64,000 bases of DNA. Origin: Sulfopaludibacter sp963835555 (GTDB lineage Bacteria; Acidobacteriota; Terriglobia; Bryobacterales; Bryobacteraceae). Where the stretch lies: the NCBI GenBank assembly GCA_963835555.1, contig CAWIGC010000018.1, forward strand, positions 62,001 to 126,000. Reading direction: 5' to 3'. A program made the translations under genes and the position numbers. Below, one piece after another: positions 26,601-33,594 of this stretch (position 1 is the stretch's first letter; every line of letters begins with the position of its first letter). The notes under the pieces are model-generated. The model made no database searches. It was not told where the DNA came from and saw nothing but the letters and a program-made list of their open reading frames with translations.

Positions 26601-29600
26601 CCGGAGCCGCGCCCTGCGGTAGCCCGGCGATGCGCGAAGCCTTCACCGAAATCACGCCGTCCAGGTTCTGCAGCACGCCTTCAACCAGCAGGAACCGCTC
26701 CCCCAGCACTTCGAACTTGTAGCGGTCGAACGTATCGGGAGTGATGATGGCATTCATGATGCCGGTTTCGTCTTCCATGCTCAGAAACACGAACCCCTTG
26801 GCGGTGCCGGGCCGCTGGCGTACGATCACCGATCCGGCAATGCGCACCCGCCGGCCGTTGCGTACGCCGGCCAGGTCGCTGGCCCGCATCACTCCCAGCG
26901 CATCCATCTCCGCGCGCCGGTGCGCCATGGGATGCTTGCCCACCGTCAGCCCGGTGCCGCGATAATCGGCCCACAGCCGCTCTTCGATATCCATGGCTCG
27001 CAGGGGCGAAGCCAGGCCGGTCTCTTCCTGCGGTTCCAGCAGGGGGCCCACCGGCAGAATGGCCCGCTGCGCCTGCCAGAGCGCGTCGCGGCGATTCAGC
27101 TTGTCCAGCGAATTCAGCGCGCCGATCTCCGCCAGGCGATTGATTTCGTCCTTACGCAACTCCCGAACGCGCAGCGCCAGATCGTCCACACTGGTGAACG
27201 GCCGCTCCGCGCGCGCCCGCAAAATCGCCTGCGCCGCCTGCTCGCGCAATCCGCGGGCGTAACGCAGGCCCAGGCGCAAGATGGGGGTTGGGGATGGGGG
27301 TTGGGGATGGGGAAGTAGTTCGATCGTGCAGTCCCAATCGGACTGCACGATATCTACCGGCAGCACACGCAGGCCGTGGCGCTGCGCGTCTTTGATCAGG
27401 ATGGCCGGCGCATAAAATCCCATCGGCTGATTGTTCAGCATGGCGCAGGTGAAGGCCGCCAGGTAATGGCACTTCAAATACGCGCTGGCATACGCCAGCA
27501 GGGCGAAACTGGCGGCGTGCGATTCCGGAAATCCGTACAGCGCGAAGGACGTAATAGAGCGCACGATGGCCTCCTGCGCCTCGCCGCCAATGCCGTTCCG
27601 GTCCATGCCCGCGCGCAGTTTCACTTCGATATCGGCCATGCGCTTTTCCGACCGCTTGAACCCCATGGCGCGCCGCAACTCTTCCGCTTCGCCCCCGGTG
27701 AAGCCCGCCGCGATCATCGCCATCTTCAACAACTGCTCCTGAAACAGCGGGACGCCCAGCGTGCGCTTCAGCACCGGCTCCAGCGAAGGATGCAGGTAAT
27801 CCGGCTTCTCCCGCCCCTGCCGCCGGTTCAGATACGGATGCACCATCTTGCCCACAATCGGCCCGGGCCGGATGATGGCCACCTGCACCACTACGTCGTA
27901 AAAGCGGCGCGGCATCATGCGCGGCAGCGAGGACATCTGCGCGCGGCTCTCCACCTGGAACATCCCGATGGTATCGGCGGTCTGCAGCGCCGCAAAAACG
28001 GCCGGATCGTTCTGCGGCAGGTGCGCCAGGTCCACCGCTTCCCCATAGATTTCGGGGATCCGCTTGAGGGTCTCTTCGATGACCGCCATCATGCCCAGGC
28101 CCAGCAGATCCACCTTGATGATCCCCATATCGGCGCAGTCTTCTTTATCCCACTGCACCACCACGCGGCCGGGCATGGTGGCCGGCTCCAGCGGCACTAC
28201 CGAATCCAGTTGTCCCTGGCAGATCACCATGCCGCCGGAGTGCTGACCCAGGTGGCGCGGCAGGTCTTGCGCCATGCGGTACAGCTCGAAAAATTTGCGC
28301 ACGCGCGGATGGTGCAGGTCGAGCCCCGCATCTTTGAACTGCTTCTCGGTGGTGTCTTTGGGATCTTTCCATTCCCAGGTGCGCGCCAGCGCGCTGAGCC
28401 GCTCCAGGGAAGTGATTTCGAACCCCAGCGCCTTGCCCACTTCGCGCGCCGCGGAACGGCCGCGATACGTGATCACGTTGGCCGTCATGGCCGCGCCCAG
28501 CTTGCCGAAACGCTGGTAGACATGCTGGATCACGCTTTCGCGCTTATCGCCGCTGGGCAGGTCGATATCGATGTCGGGCCACTCGCCGCGCTCTTCGGAA
28601 AGGAAGCGCTCGAAGAGCAGGTCCATCGCCACCGGGTCCACCGCGGTGATTTCCAGGGCGTAACAGACCGCGCTGTTGGCGGCTGACCCGCGCCCCTGCG
28701 CCAGAATATCGTTCTCGCGGCAGAAGCGCACAATATCCCAGACAATCAGAAAGTAGCCCGCCAGCCCCAGCTTTTCGATGAGCGCCAGTTCGCGTTCGAT
28801 CTGCCGGCGGGCGCGCTCGTGATACGGCTGATAGCGGCGGCGCGCGCCTTCGTCCACGCGCTTGCGGAGAAAGCTGTCCATGGTTTCGCCCGGCGGCACC
28901 GGGAAGCGCGGAAATTCGTAGCCCAGGTCGGCCAGGGTGAATTCCAGGCGCGAGGAAATTTCCAGCGTGCGCGCGATGGCGCCGGGCAGGTCGGCGAACA
29001 GCCGCGCCATCTCGGCGGGAGTCTTCACGTGGCGCTCGGAATTGCGCTCCAGCAGGCGGCCGGCCGTGGCCAGCGTGACTTTGTTACGCACGCAGGTGAA
29101 CACATCCAGCAATTCGCGCTGCGCCGGCGTGGCGTAAGCCACTCCATTGGTGGCAACTACCGGAATGCCGAGACTCGCGGCGCGTTCGACGATGGCTTGA
29201 TTGCCCGCCTCTTCGTCGCGGTGGTAGTGGCGCTGAAGCTCGGCATAAAGGTTGTGCCGGCCGAAAATCTCCAGCAGGCGCTCTTCGGGATGGCGCGTCA
29301 GGCAGATCAGCCCCCGGGAAAATTCCGCCAGCTCTTCCAGCGTGGCCGCGCCTTCGCCCTTCTTTGCCCGCAGCTTCATGCGGGTCACCAGCCGGCACAG
29401 ATTCTGATACCCCTCGCGCGATGCCGCCAGCAGAGGATAGGAAATACCGTTGGTGCAAGTAATCTCCGACCCGATATGCGCCCGCACTCCGGCTTTCCTG
29501 GCGGCCATGTGGAAGCGCGGTGCGCCGTAAACGCCGTTCCGGTCCACCAGCGCCATGGCCGGCATCTGCAGTTCGGAACAGGCCCCCGCCAGCTCTTCCG

Positions 29601-29667
29601 GCACACATCCACCCTCCAGAAAACTGAAAGCCGACCGGGCATGCAGTTCGACATAGGACTCAGTCAT
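26581..29667 (-). CDS. dnaE2: error-prone DNA polymerase DnaE2
   Basis: This 1028-aa C-family polymerase is shorter than replicative DnaE and ends without the OB/tau-binding extensions. The N-terminal PHP domain begins YVELHARSAFSFLEGG; palm aspartates lie in PDIDIDLPSGDKRESVI (around residue 365). AGRSAARE-type fingers, the helix-hairpin-helix region (EINRLAEIGALNSLD) and a C-terminal OB fold (RRVRIAGSVIVRQRPGTAKG) follow. With ImuA and ImuB it performs mutagenic lesion bypass. Around residues 786-795 an in-frame PHPQPPSPTP is encoded by a G-rich repeat (27281-27312). The start codon follows a palindromic element by only five bases, and three truncated copies of its first 63 or so codons lie upstream. 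Confidence 0.95.
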   Translation of the reverse strand: MTESYVELHARSAFSFLEGGCVPEELAGACSELQMPAMALVDRNGVYGAPRFHMAARKAGVRAHIGSEITCTNGISYPLLAASREGYQNLCRLVTRMKLRAKKGEGAATLEELAEFSRGLICLTRHPEERLLEIFGRHNLYAELQRHYHRDEEAGNQAIVERAASLGIPVVATNGVAYATPAQRELLDVFTCVRNKVTLATAGRLLERNSERHVKTPAEMARLFADLPGAIARTLEISSRLEFTLADLGYEFPRFPVPPGETMDSFLRKRVDEGARRRYQPYHERARRQIERELALIEKLGLAGYFLIVWDIVRFCRENDILAQGRGSAANSAVCYALEITAVDPVAMDLLFERFLSEERGEWPDIDIDLPSGDKRESVIQHVYQRFGKLGAAMTANVITYRGRSAAREVGKALGFEITSLERLSALARTWEWKDPKDTTEKQFKDAGLDLHHPRVRKFFELYRMAQDLPRHLGQHSGGMVICQGQLDSVVPLEPATMPGRVVVQWDKEDCADMGIIKVDLLGLGMMAVIEETLKRIPEIYGEAVDLAHLPQNDPAVFAALQTADTIGMFQVESRAQMSSLPRMMPRRFYDVVVQVAIIRPGPIVGKMVHPYLNRRQGREKPDYLHPSLEPVLKRTLGVPLFQEQLLKMAMIAAGFTGGEAEELRRAMGFKRSEKRMADIEVKLRAGMDRNGIGGEAQEAIVRSITSFALYGFPESHAASFALLAYASAYLKCHYLAAFTCAMLNNQPMGFYAPAILIKDAQRHGLRVLPVDIVQSDWDCTIELLPHPQPPSPTPILRLGLRYARGLREQAAQAILRARAERPFTSVDDLALRVRELRKDEINRLAEIGALNSLDKLNRRDALWQAQRAILPVGPLLEPQEETGLASPLRAMDIEERLWADYRGTGLTVGKHPMAHRRAEMDALGVMRASDLAGVRNGRRVRIAGSVIVRQRPGTAKGFVFLSMEDETGIMNAIITPDTFDRYKFEVLGERFLLVEGVLQNLDGVISVKASRIAGLPQGAAPDSHDFH
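27281..27312. repeat. G-rich heptad repeat inside dnaE2
   Basis: Plus-strand units ATGGGGG, TTGGGG repeat five times, giving G4-5 tracts split by two to three bases. The run keeps the dnaE2 frame and encodes PHPQPPSPTP between TIELL and ILRLGLRYARG. Similar runs lie at 4661-4707 and 31861-31900. Confidence 0.8.
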
Positions 29668-29766
29668 TGTTCTTCACCACGGAGACACGGAGAACACGGA
29701 GGAAGCACGGAGAGTATTCTCAGTTTTTCTCCGCTTTCTCCGTGTCCTTCGTGCCTCCGTGGTGAG

Positions 29767-29954
29767 GTTGGTGCAAGTAATCTCCGACCCGATATGCGCC
29801 AGCGCGGTGCGCCGTAAACGCCGTTCCGGTCCACCAGCGCCATGGCCGGCATCTGCAGTTCGGAACAGGCCCCCGCCAGCTCTTCCGGCACACATCCACC
29901 CTCCAGAAAACTGAAAGCCGACCGGGCATGCAGTTCGACATAGGACTCAGTCAT
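29767..29954 (-). pseudogene. truncated dnaE2 5'-end copy 1
   Basis: This copy holds the dnaE2 start codon and the codons up to GVYGAPR, then lacks 31 bases present in the real gene, so the frame shifts and runs into the palindrome. The original sequence resumes as far as the IGSEITCTN codons in another frame. The open frame from ATG 29954 to the stop at 29664 is 96 codons. Confidence 0.85.
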
Positions 29955-30053
29955 TGTTCTTCACCACGGAGACACGGAGAACACGGAGGAAGCACGGAGA
30001 GTATTCTCAGTTTTTCTCCGCTTTCTCCGTGTCCTTCGTGCCTCCGTGGTGAG

Positions 30054-30241
30054 GTTGGTGCAAGTAATCTCCGACCCGATATGCGCCAGCGCGGTGCGCC
30101 GTAAACGCCGTTCCGGTCCACCAGCGCCATGGCCGGCATCTGCAGTTCGGAACAGGCCCCCGCCAGTTCTTCCGGCACACATCCACCCTCCAGAAAACTG
30201 AAAGCCGACCGGGCATGCAGTTCGACATAGGACTCAGTCAT
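30054..30241 (-). pseudogene. truncated dnaE2 5'-end copy 2
   Basis: This is the same structure and the same 31-base deletion as copy 1. It carries the array's single base difference at 30166, which is silent in the dnaE2 frame. Confidence 0.85.
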
Positions 30242-30340
30242 TGTTCTTCACCACGGAGACACGGAGAACACGGAGGAAGCACGGAGAGTATTCTCAGTTT
30301 TTCTCCGCTTTCTCCGTGTCCTTCGTGCCTCCGTGGTGAG

Positions 30341-30528
30341 GTTGGTGCAAGTAATCTCCGACCCGATATGCGCCAGCGCGGTGCGCCGTAAACGCCGTTC
30401 CGGTCCACCAGCGCCATGGCCGGCATCTGCAGTTCGGAACAGGCCCCCGCCAGCTCTTCCGGCACACATCCACCCTCCAGAAAACTGAAAGCCGACCGGG
30501 CATGCAGTTCGACATAGGACTCAGTCAT
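30341..30528 (-). pseudogene. truncated dnaE2 5'-end copy 3
   Basis: This is identical to copy 1, including the 31-base deletion. It is the copy nearest imuB and is followed upstream by the shortened fourth palindrome. Confidence 0.85.
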
Positions 30529-30611
30529 TGTTCTTCACCACGGAGAGTATTCTCAGTTTTTCTCCGTGCTTCCTCCGTGTTCTCCGTGCCTCCGTGGTGA
30601 GATTACATCTG

Positions 30612-31832
30612 CTAGTCATAAGATCCTTCCACGAACCACCCCTGCGGGTCGCAATATAGCCGGTACAGCGCGCCGTCCGAGAGCGCGATGTCCCATTCGT
30701 CGCGCGACCAGGGATCGCGCGTCCACCAATCGCCGGAGGTGCGCCAGGGGCCGGCGTATTCCAGCACTTTGCCGCGGACTCCTTCGGCGGCAATGAAATG
30801 AGGCTGTCCCTCGGCCAGCGCGACACGCGCCGTACGGGGGGGACGGAACAGGCGCAGCACCAGCCGCGGTCCACGCGGAGTGGCCATGGCGGGCTTTGCC
30901 GAAGCCGCCATCTGGAACGCGTTGGGGCGGTGCGTATCCAGCAATTCCGGCGAGCCTACGCGGTCCGCTCCCACGATGGATTTGATGCGCGCCAGCGTCA
31001 GCTCCAGTTTCACAGGCTCCGGCGCCGCCAGTACGAACAGCCCCGATTGCGCCGCCTGCGGCTTCACCGGATGCATCCCCATCCAGACATGCACGATGGG
31101 CGATTGCGGCGGATGCGCGCTCAAATCCAGGTGCCATAGCTTCAGGAACGCCTTTGAGTCCAGCGAGGGTACGGGCAGCCGCAACGTGCGTTCGAAGGTG
31201 CTGCGGTCTTCCAGTTTGAGCCGCACACGGATTTCGTCGGTGGCCAGCGCGCGCGTGGCCAGGCTGGTGCAGAGGCCGTTCAACAGGCTGGCCAGCAGGA
31301 AAGCCAGCGGCTCCAGCAGGTCGATGGGGTAATCCGGCTCGATCTCGTTTTCGAAGCGCAGCGGGTCTTGCACCGGCACTAGTTTGCGATCGGCCTCTCC
31401 GCGGGCCAGTTCGCGCAGGCGCAGCCCTTCCGGTCCGAGCCGTTCGGCGATCCCTAATGGCGGCAGCGCGGCCAGCTCGGAAAGTCGATAAATGCCCCAT
31501 CGCGCTAATGTTTCCGCCATCTCCGGAGTAGGCGACAGCAGTGAGACGGGCAAGCTCGCGAGGAACTTGGCTTCATCGCCGTAGGGCACCACGCTGATGC
31601 CTGAAAAGCCGCGCGCCGCGCAAATGGCGGCATCGGGATTGGAGGCCAGCGCCACGTTCACCGCTCCCGCCCGCCGCGCGATCGCACCCGCCACATCCTG
31701 CGGATGGCCGAACAGACGATCCAGCCCGGAAGCGTCCAGCACTACCGTATCGGCGGAAATTTCTTCCACTACCGGCGAGAACTCCAGCGCCACCGCCGTC
31801 AACTTTCCGGGACCATGCAGACAGGCAAACAT
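30612..31832 (-). CDS. imuB: ImuB, Y-family polymerase-like mutasome adaptor
   Basis: This 406-aa member of the DinB/ImuB branch is catalytically inert in known cassettes and serves to link ImuA and DnaE2 to the sliding clamp. Family marks are FSPVVEEISADTVVLDASGL, DRLFGHPQDVAGAIARRA, NPDAAICAARGFSGISVVPY, LARWGIYRLSELAALPPLGI and the C-terminal WWTRDPWSRDEWDIALSDG. The N-terminus jumps from MFACLHGPG to LTAVALEFSP, so about 60 residues of the usual palm start are absent. It lies between imuA, with a C/G-rich repeat in the gap, and the dnaE2 copy array. The stop is 10 bases from the shortened palindrome. Confidence 0.88.
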   Translation of the reverse strand: MFACLHGPGKLTAVALEFSPVVEEISADTVVLDASGLDRLFGHPQDVAGAIARRAGAVNVALASNPDAAICAARGFSGISVVPYGDEAKFLASLPVSLLSPTPEMAETLARWGIYRLSELAALPPLGIAERLGPEGLRLRELARGEADRKLVPVQDPLRFENEIEPDYPIDLLEPLAFLLASLLNGLCTSLATRALATDEIRVRLKLEDRSTFERTLRLPVPSLDSKAFLKLWHLDLSAHPPQSPIVHVWMGMHPVKPQAAQSGLFVLAAPEPVKLELTLARIKSIVGADRVGSPELLDTHRPNAFQMAASAKPAMATPRGPRLVLRLFRPPRTARVALAEGQPHFIAAEGVRGKVLEYAGPWRTSGDWWTRDPWSRDEWDIALSDGALYRLYCDPQGWFVEGSYD

Positions 31833-31860
31833 ATTTCTTCATCGCGGCCGAAGGGCCGCA

Positions 31861-31900
31861 CCTCCCCCAACCCCTACCCCCAGCCCCCATCCCCTGCCCC
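31861..31900. repeat. C-rich heptad-like repeat between imuA and imuB
   Basis: Units such as CCCCCAA, CCCCTAC, CCCCCAG and CCCCCAT are present. In the operon mRNA (minus strand) this is a run of G4-5 tracts, so an RNA G-quadruplex just upstream of the imuB start is possible. Confidence 0.75.
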
Positions 31901-31902
31901 TT

Positions 31903-32571
31903 TCATACCGGAGCCTTCCATACGCACGAGCGGCCCACGGGCTTGGAAGACCGGCTCCTTACCCGGATGCCGCGCAGCAGCCGCGAACTCGCGGGCGCGC
32001 CGCTCCAATCCACCTGTTCGCGCACGCATTCCAGCATCAGCGAGGCGCACGTTTTCGCGTTACTCTGCCGGGCCACCGTCACCAGCACCGTGGGCGTATG
32101 CTCCACCGCGCGGCGCAAACGAAACCAGGACGTCAGCGAAATACGCCGCGCCGTGGCAGGCGCGGTATCGCCCAGATCCATCGCCACCACCCCGAACCCG
32201 CCGCCCTGAATCAGCAGATCCGCGGCCTTCAGCGCCTGCTCCGCGCTTTTCGCGGCCCGCACCCAAATCAGGCGATCCAGCCGCACCCCGGCAGCCGCGG
32301 CGGAAATGGGGTCGAAGGTATCGTCGGCATCCACCAGCGCGCAGATTTCCTGCCGCGCCGTGGCTTCCGCCAGAATGGAAACCAGCAGGCTGGTGCGGCC
32401 GGAGGAGGCTGGACCGTAAATCTCGGTCAGACAGCCCCGGGGGAGGCCTCCGGTAACGGAATCGATTTCCGCAATGCCGGTCCGCGCAGTCTCCGGAAGC
32501 GGCCGGGACTGCCAGTCCAGGTGTCCGCCCAGGACCGCTTCGAACTGCTGCTTGAGGACTGCCGCACCCAT
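31903..32571 (-). CDS. imuA: ImuA, RecA-like mutasome protein
   Basis: The start is taken at MGAAVLKQQFEAVLGG, giving 222 aa. The RecA-like core shows TGIAEIDSVTGGLPRGCLTE then IYGPASSGRTSL, a Walker A loop with arginine in place of the usual lysine, and VVAMDLGDTAP as a Walker B-like strand. This protein pairs with ImuB and DnaE2 in damage-induced mutagenesis. The gene is first in the cassette, preceded by a TTGACA promoter whose -10 lies within an inverted repeat (32593-32613). It ends 70 bases before imuB. Confidence 0.85.
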   Translation of the reverse strand: MGAAVLKQQFEAVLGGHLDWQSRPLPETARTGIAEIDSVTGGLPRGCLTEIYGPASSGRTSLLVSILAEATARQEICALVDADDTFDPISAAAAGVRLDRLIWVRAAKSAEQALKAADLLIQGGGFGVVAMDLGDTAPATARRISLTSWFRLRRAVEHTPTVLVTVARQSNAKTCASLMLECVREQVDWSGAPASSRLLRGIRVRSRSSKPVGRSCVWKAPV

Positions 32572-32592
32572 CGCTATTTCGCTTTTTATTCG

Positions 32593-32633
32593 CCTGTACG
32601 TTATTTTTACAGGAAGCGGGCGGGCAGTGTCAA
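32593..32633 (-). promoter_or_regulatory. imuA promoter with overlapping SOS-type operator
   Basis: On the minus strand a perfect TTGACA (32628-32633) is followed after 16 bases by TGTAAA (32606-32611). The -10 lies inside the perfect inverted repeat CCTGTA-N9-TACAGG (32593-32613). The transcription start would fall near 32599, about 28 bases before the ATG. The placement is what a repressor such as LexA would use, but the half-site spacing is three bases longer than the E. coli CTGT-N8-ACAG box. Confidence 0.6.
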
Positions 32634-32636
32634 GCC

Positions 32637-33566
32637 CTATCGCAGGGTGGCTGTAACCCAATCAGTCCAAATGGCTTCTTCGCCCGGACAGGCAAGCGGC
32701 TCCCCATCCAGAACGGCCTTGACAAAGTTCTCCACGGAGGGGTAATGCAGATTGGCATGCGTAGGCAACTGCTCCTCCCCGCCGGGATAGCGGAGCGCCG
32801 GTCCGTTAAGCGGATCGAGACTGAGTTCTCCCTCCGTCCCGATGACGCGGAACTGATCGCGGAACACGTGCGAGTTCCAGCGCACATCCACCACGCCGCG
32901 CGCCCCACCGGCGTATTCGATCAGCACCGTGGCGCAGTCTTCCACCGCCAGACGATGCACCGCATTCGACCGCATGCCGGTAGCCTTCACCGGCCGGCCG
33001 AACAGGAAGTGGAGCGCATCGATGCGGTGCGACCCGATATCGTACAGCGGCCCGCCGCCGCTCATCGCCGGGTCCACCAGCCATTCCCGGCCGGTGATCT
33101 CCAGCCAGCTATGGCAATTCGCTTCGGCCAGCACCGGTTGTCCGATGGCGCCCGCGCCAATCAACTGTTTCGCGCGTATCAGCTTGGGGTACAGCCGGCG
33201 GTAGTAAGCCACACCGAAGAGCCGGCGGCACTCCCGCGCGGTAGCCGCCATGTCCCGTGCCTCGGGATAATTCATGCCCACCGGCTTCTCGCAGAGCACA
33301 TGCTTACCCGCGCGCAGACTGGCGGTAGCGTGCGGTGCGTGCAGCGCCACCGGAGAAGCCACATACACCGCATCGATCGTGTCATCCCGCAGCGCCTCGT
33401 CGAGCGAGGTCCACGCGCGCACCCCGGGATACGCCTCCGCTTTCTTCAGGTCGCGCGTCACCACGCCGTAAAGCCGGCTCCGCTCTTCCGCCAGAATTGC
33501 GGGTATCACCCGCTTACGCGTAATATCGCCGATACCGATAACAAGCCAATGGAGCATGAGCGTCAT
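32637..33566 (-). CDS. Gfo/Idh/MocA-family oxidoreductase
   Basis: This 309-aa NAD(P)-dependent sugar dehydrogenase-like enzyme has a Rossmann loop in WLVIGIGDITRKRVIPAI, EKP (E93-P95) in VLCEKPVGMNYPEA, and the C-terminal alpha/beta domain with GGGPLYDIGSHRIDALHFLF. An alternative start at ATG 33557 (MLHWLVIGIG) is likely: the extended -10 TGTTAGCAT ends exactly seven bases before it. The substrate is unknown. It ends 65 bases upstream of imuA, but a separate promoter drives the latter. It is divergent from the TIGR03437 protein at 33595. Confidence 0.85.
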   Translation of the reverse strand: MTLMLHWLVIGIGDITRKRVIPAILAEERSRLYGVVTRDLKKAEAYPGVRAWTSLDEALRDDTIDAVYVASPVALHAPHATASLRAGKHVLCEKPVGMNYPEARDMAATARECRRLFGVAYYRRLYPKLIRAKQLIGAGAIGQPVLAEANCHSWLEITGREWLVDPAMSGGGPLYDIGSHRIDALHFLFGRPVKATGMRSNAVHRLAVEDCATVLIEYAGGARGVVDVRWNSHVFRDQFRVIGTEGELSLDPLNGPALRYPGGEEQLPTHANLHYPSVENFVKAVLDGEPLACPGEEAIWTDWVTATLR

Positions 33567-33573
33567 GCTAACA
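33565..33573 (-). promoter_or_regulatory. extended -10 (TGTTAGCAT) for the oxidoreductase gene
   Basis: TG-T-TAGCAT on the minus strand ends seven bases before an in-frame ATG at 33557. It overlaps the first possible ATG at 33566, which argues for the downstream start and a leaderless mRNA. Confidence 0.45.
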
Positions 33574-33594
33574 TGAGCACTCGGCCCCCTTCAG

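Larger units (their letters stand above)
29673..30601. repeat. array of palindromic elements alternating with dnaE2 5'-end copies (287-bp period)
   Basis: Palindromes of 94 bases lie at 29673-29766, 29960-30053 and 30247-30340, with a shortened and rearranged fourth copy at 30534-30601. Each left arm begins TTCACCACGGAGACACGGAG and each right arm ends CTCCGTGGTGAG. Between them are 188-base copies of the dnaE2 start region. The three full units are identical except for one base (30166). The array separates imuB from dnaE2 and would place several strong hairpins in the operon mRNA. Confidence 0.9.

Noticed and set aside
29664..30528. Three 96-codon ORFs as independent genes
   Set aside because: They are tandem copies of the dnaE2 start with a frame-shifting deletion and end in palindrome-coded residues, so they are annotated as gene fragments.
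29673..30601. CRISPR-like array
   Set aside because: Units are 287 bp, the 'spacers' are identical copies of dnaE2 coding sequence, and no cas gene is present.
32593..32613. Standard E. coli-type LexA box
   Set aside because: The CTGT and ACAG halves are 11 bases apart, not 8, so it is reported only as a candidate operator of different spacing.
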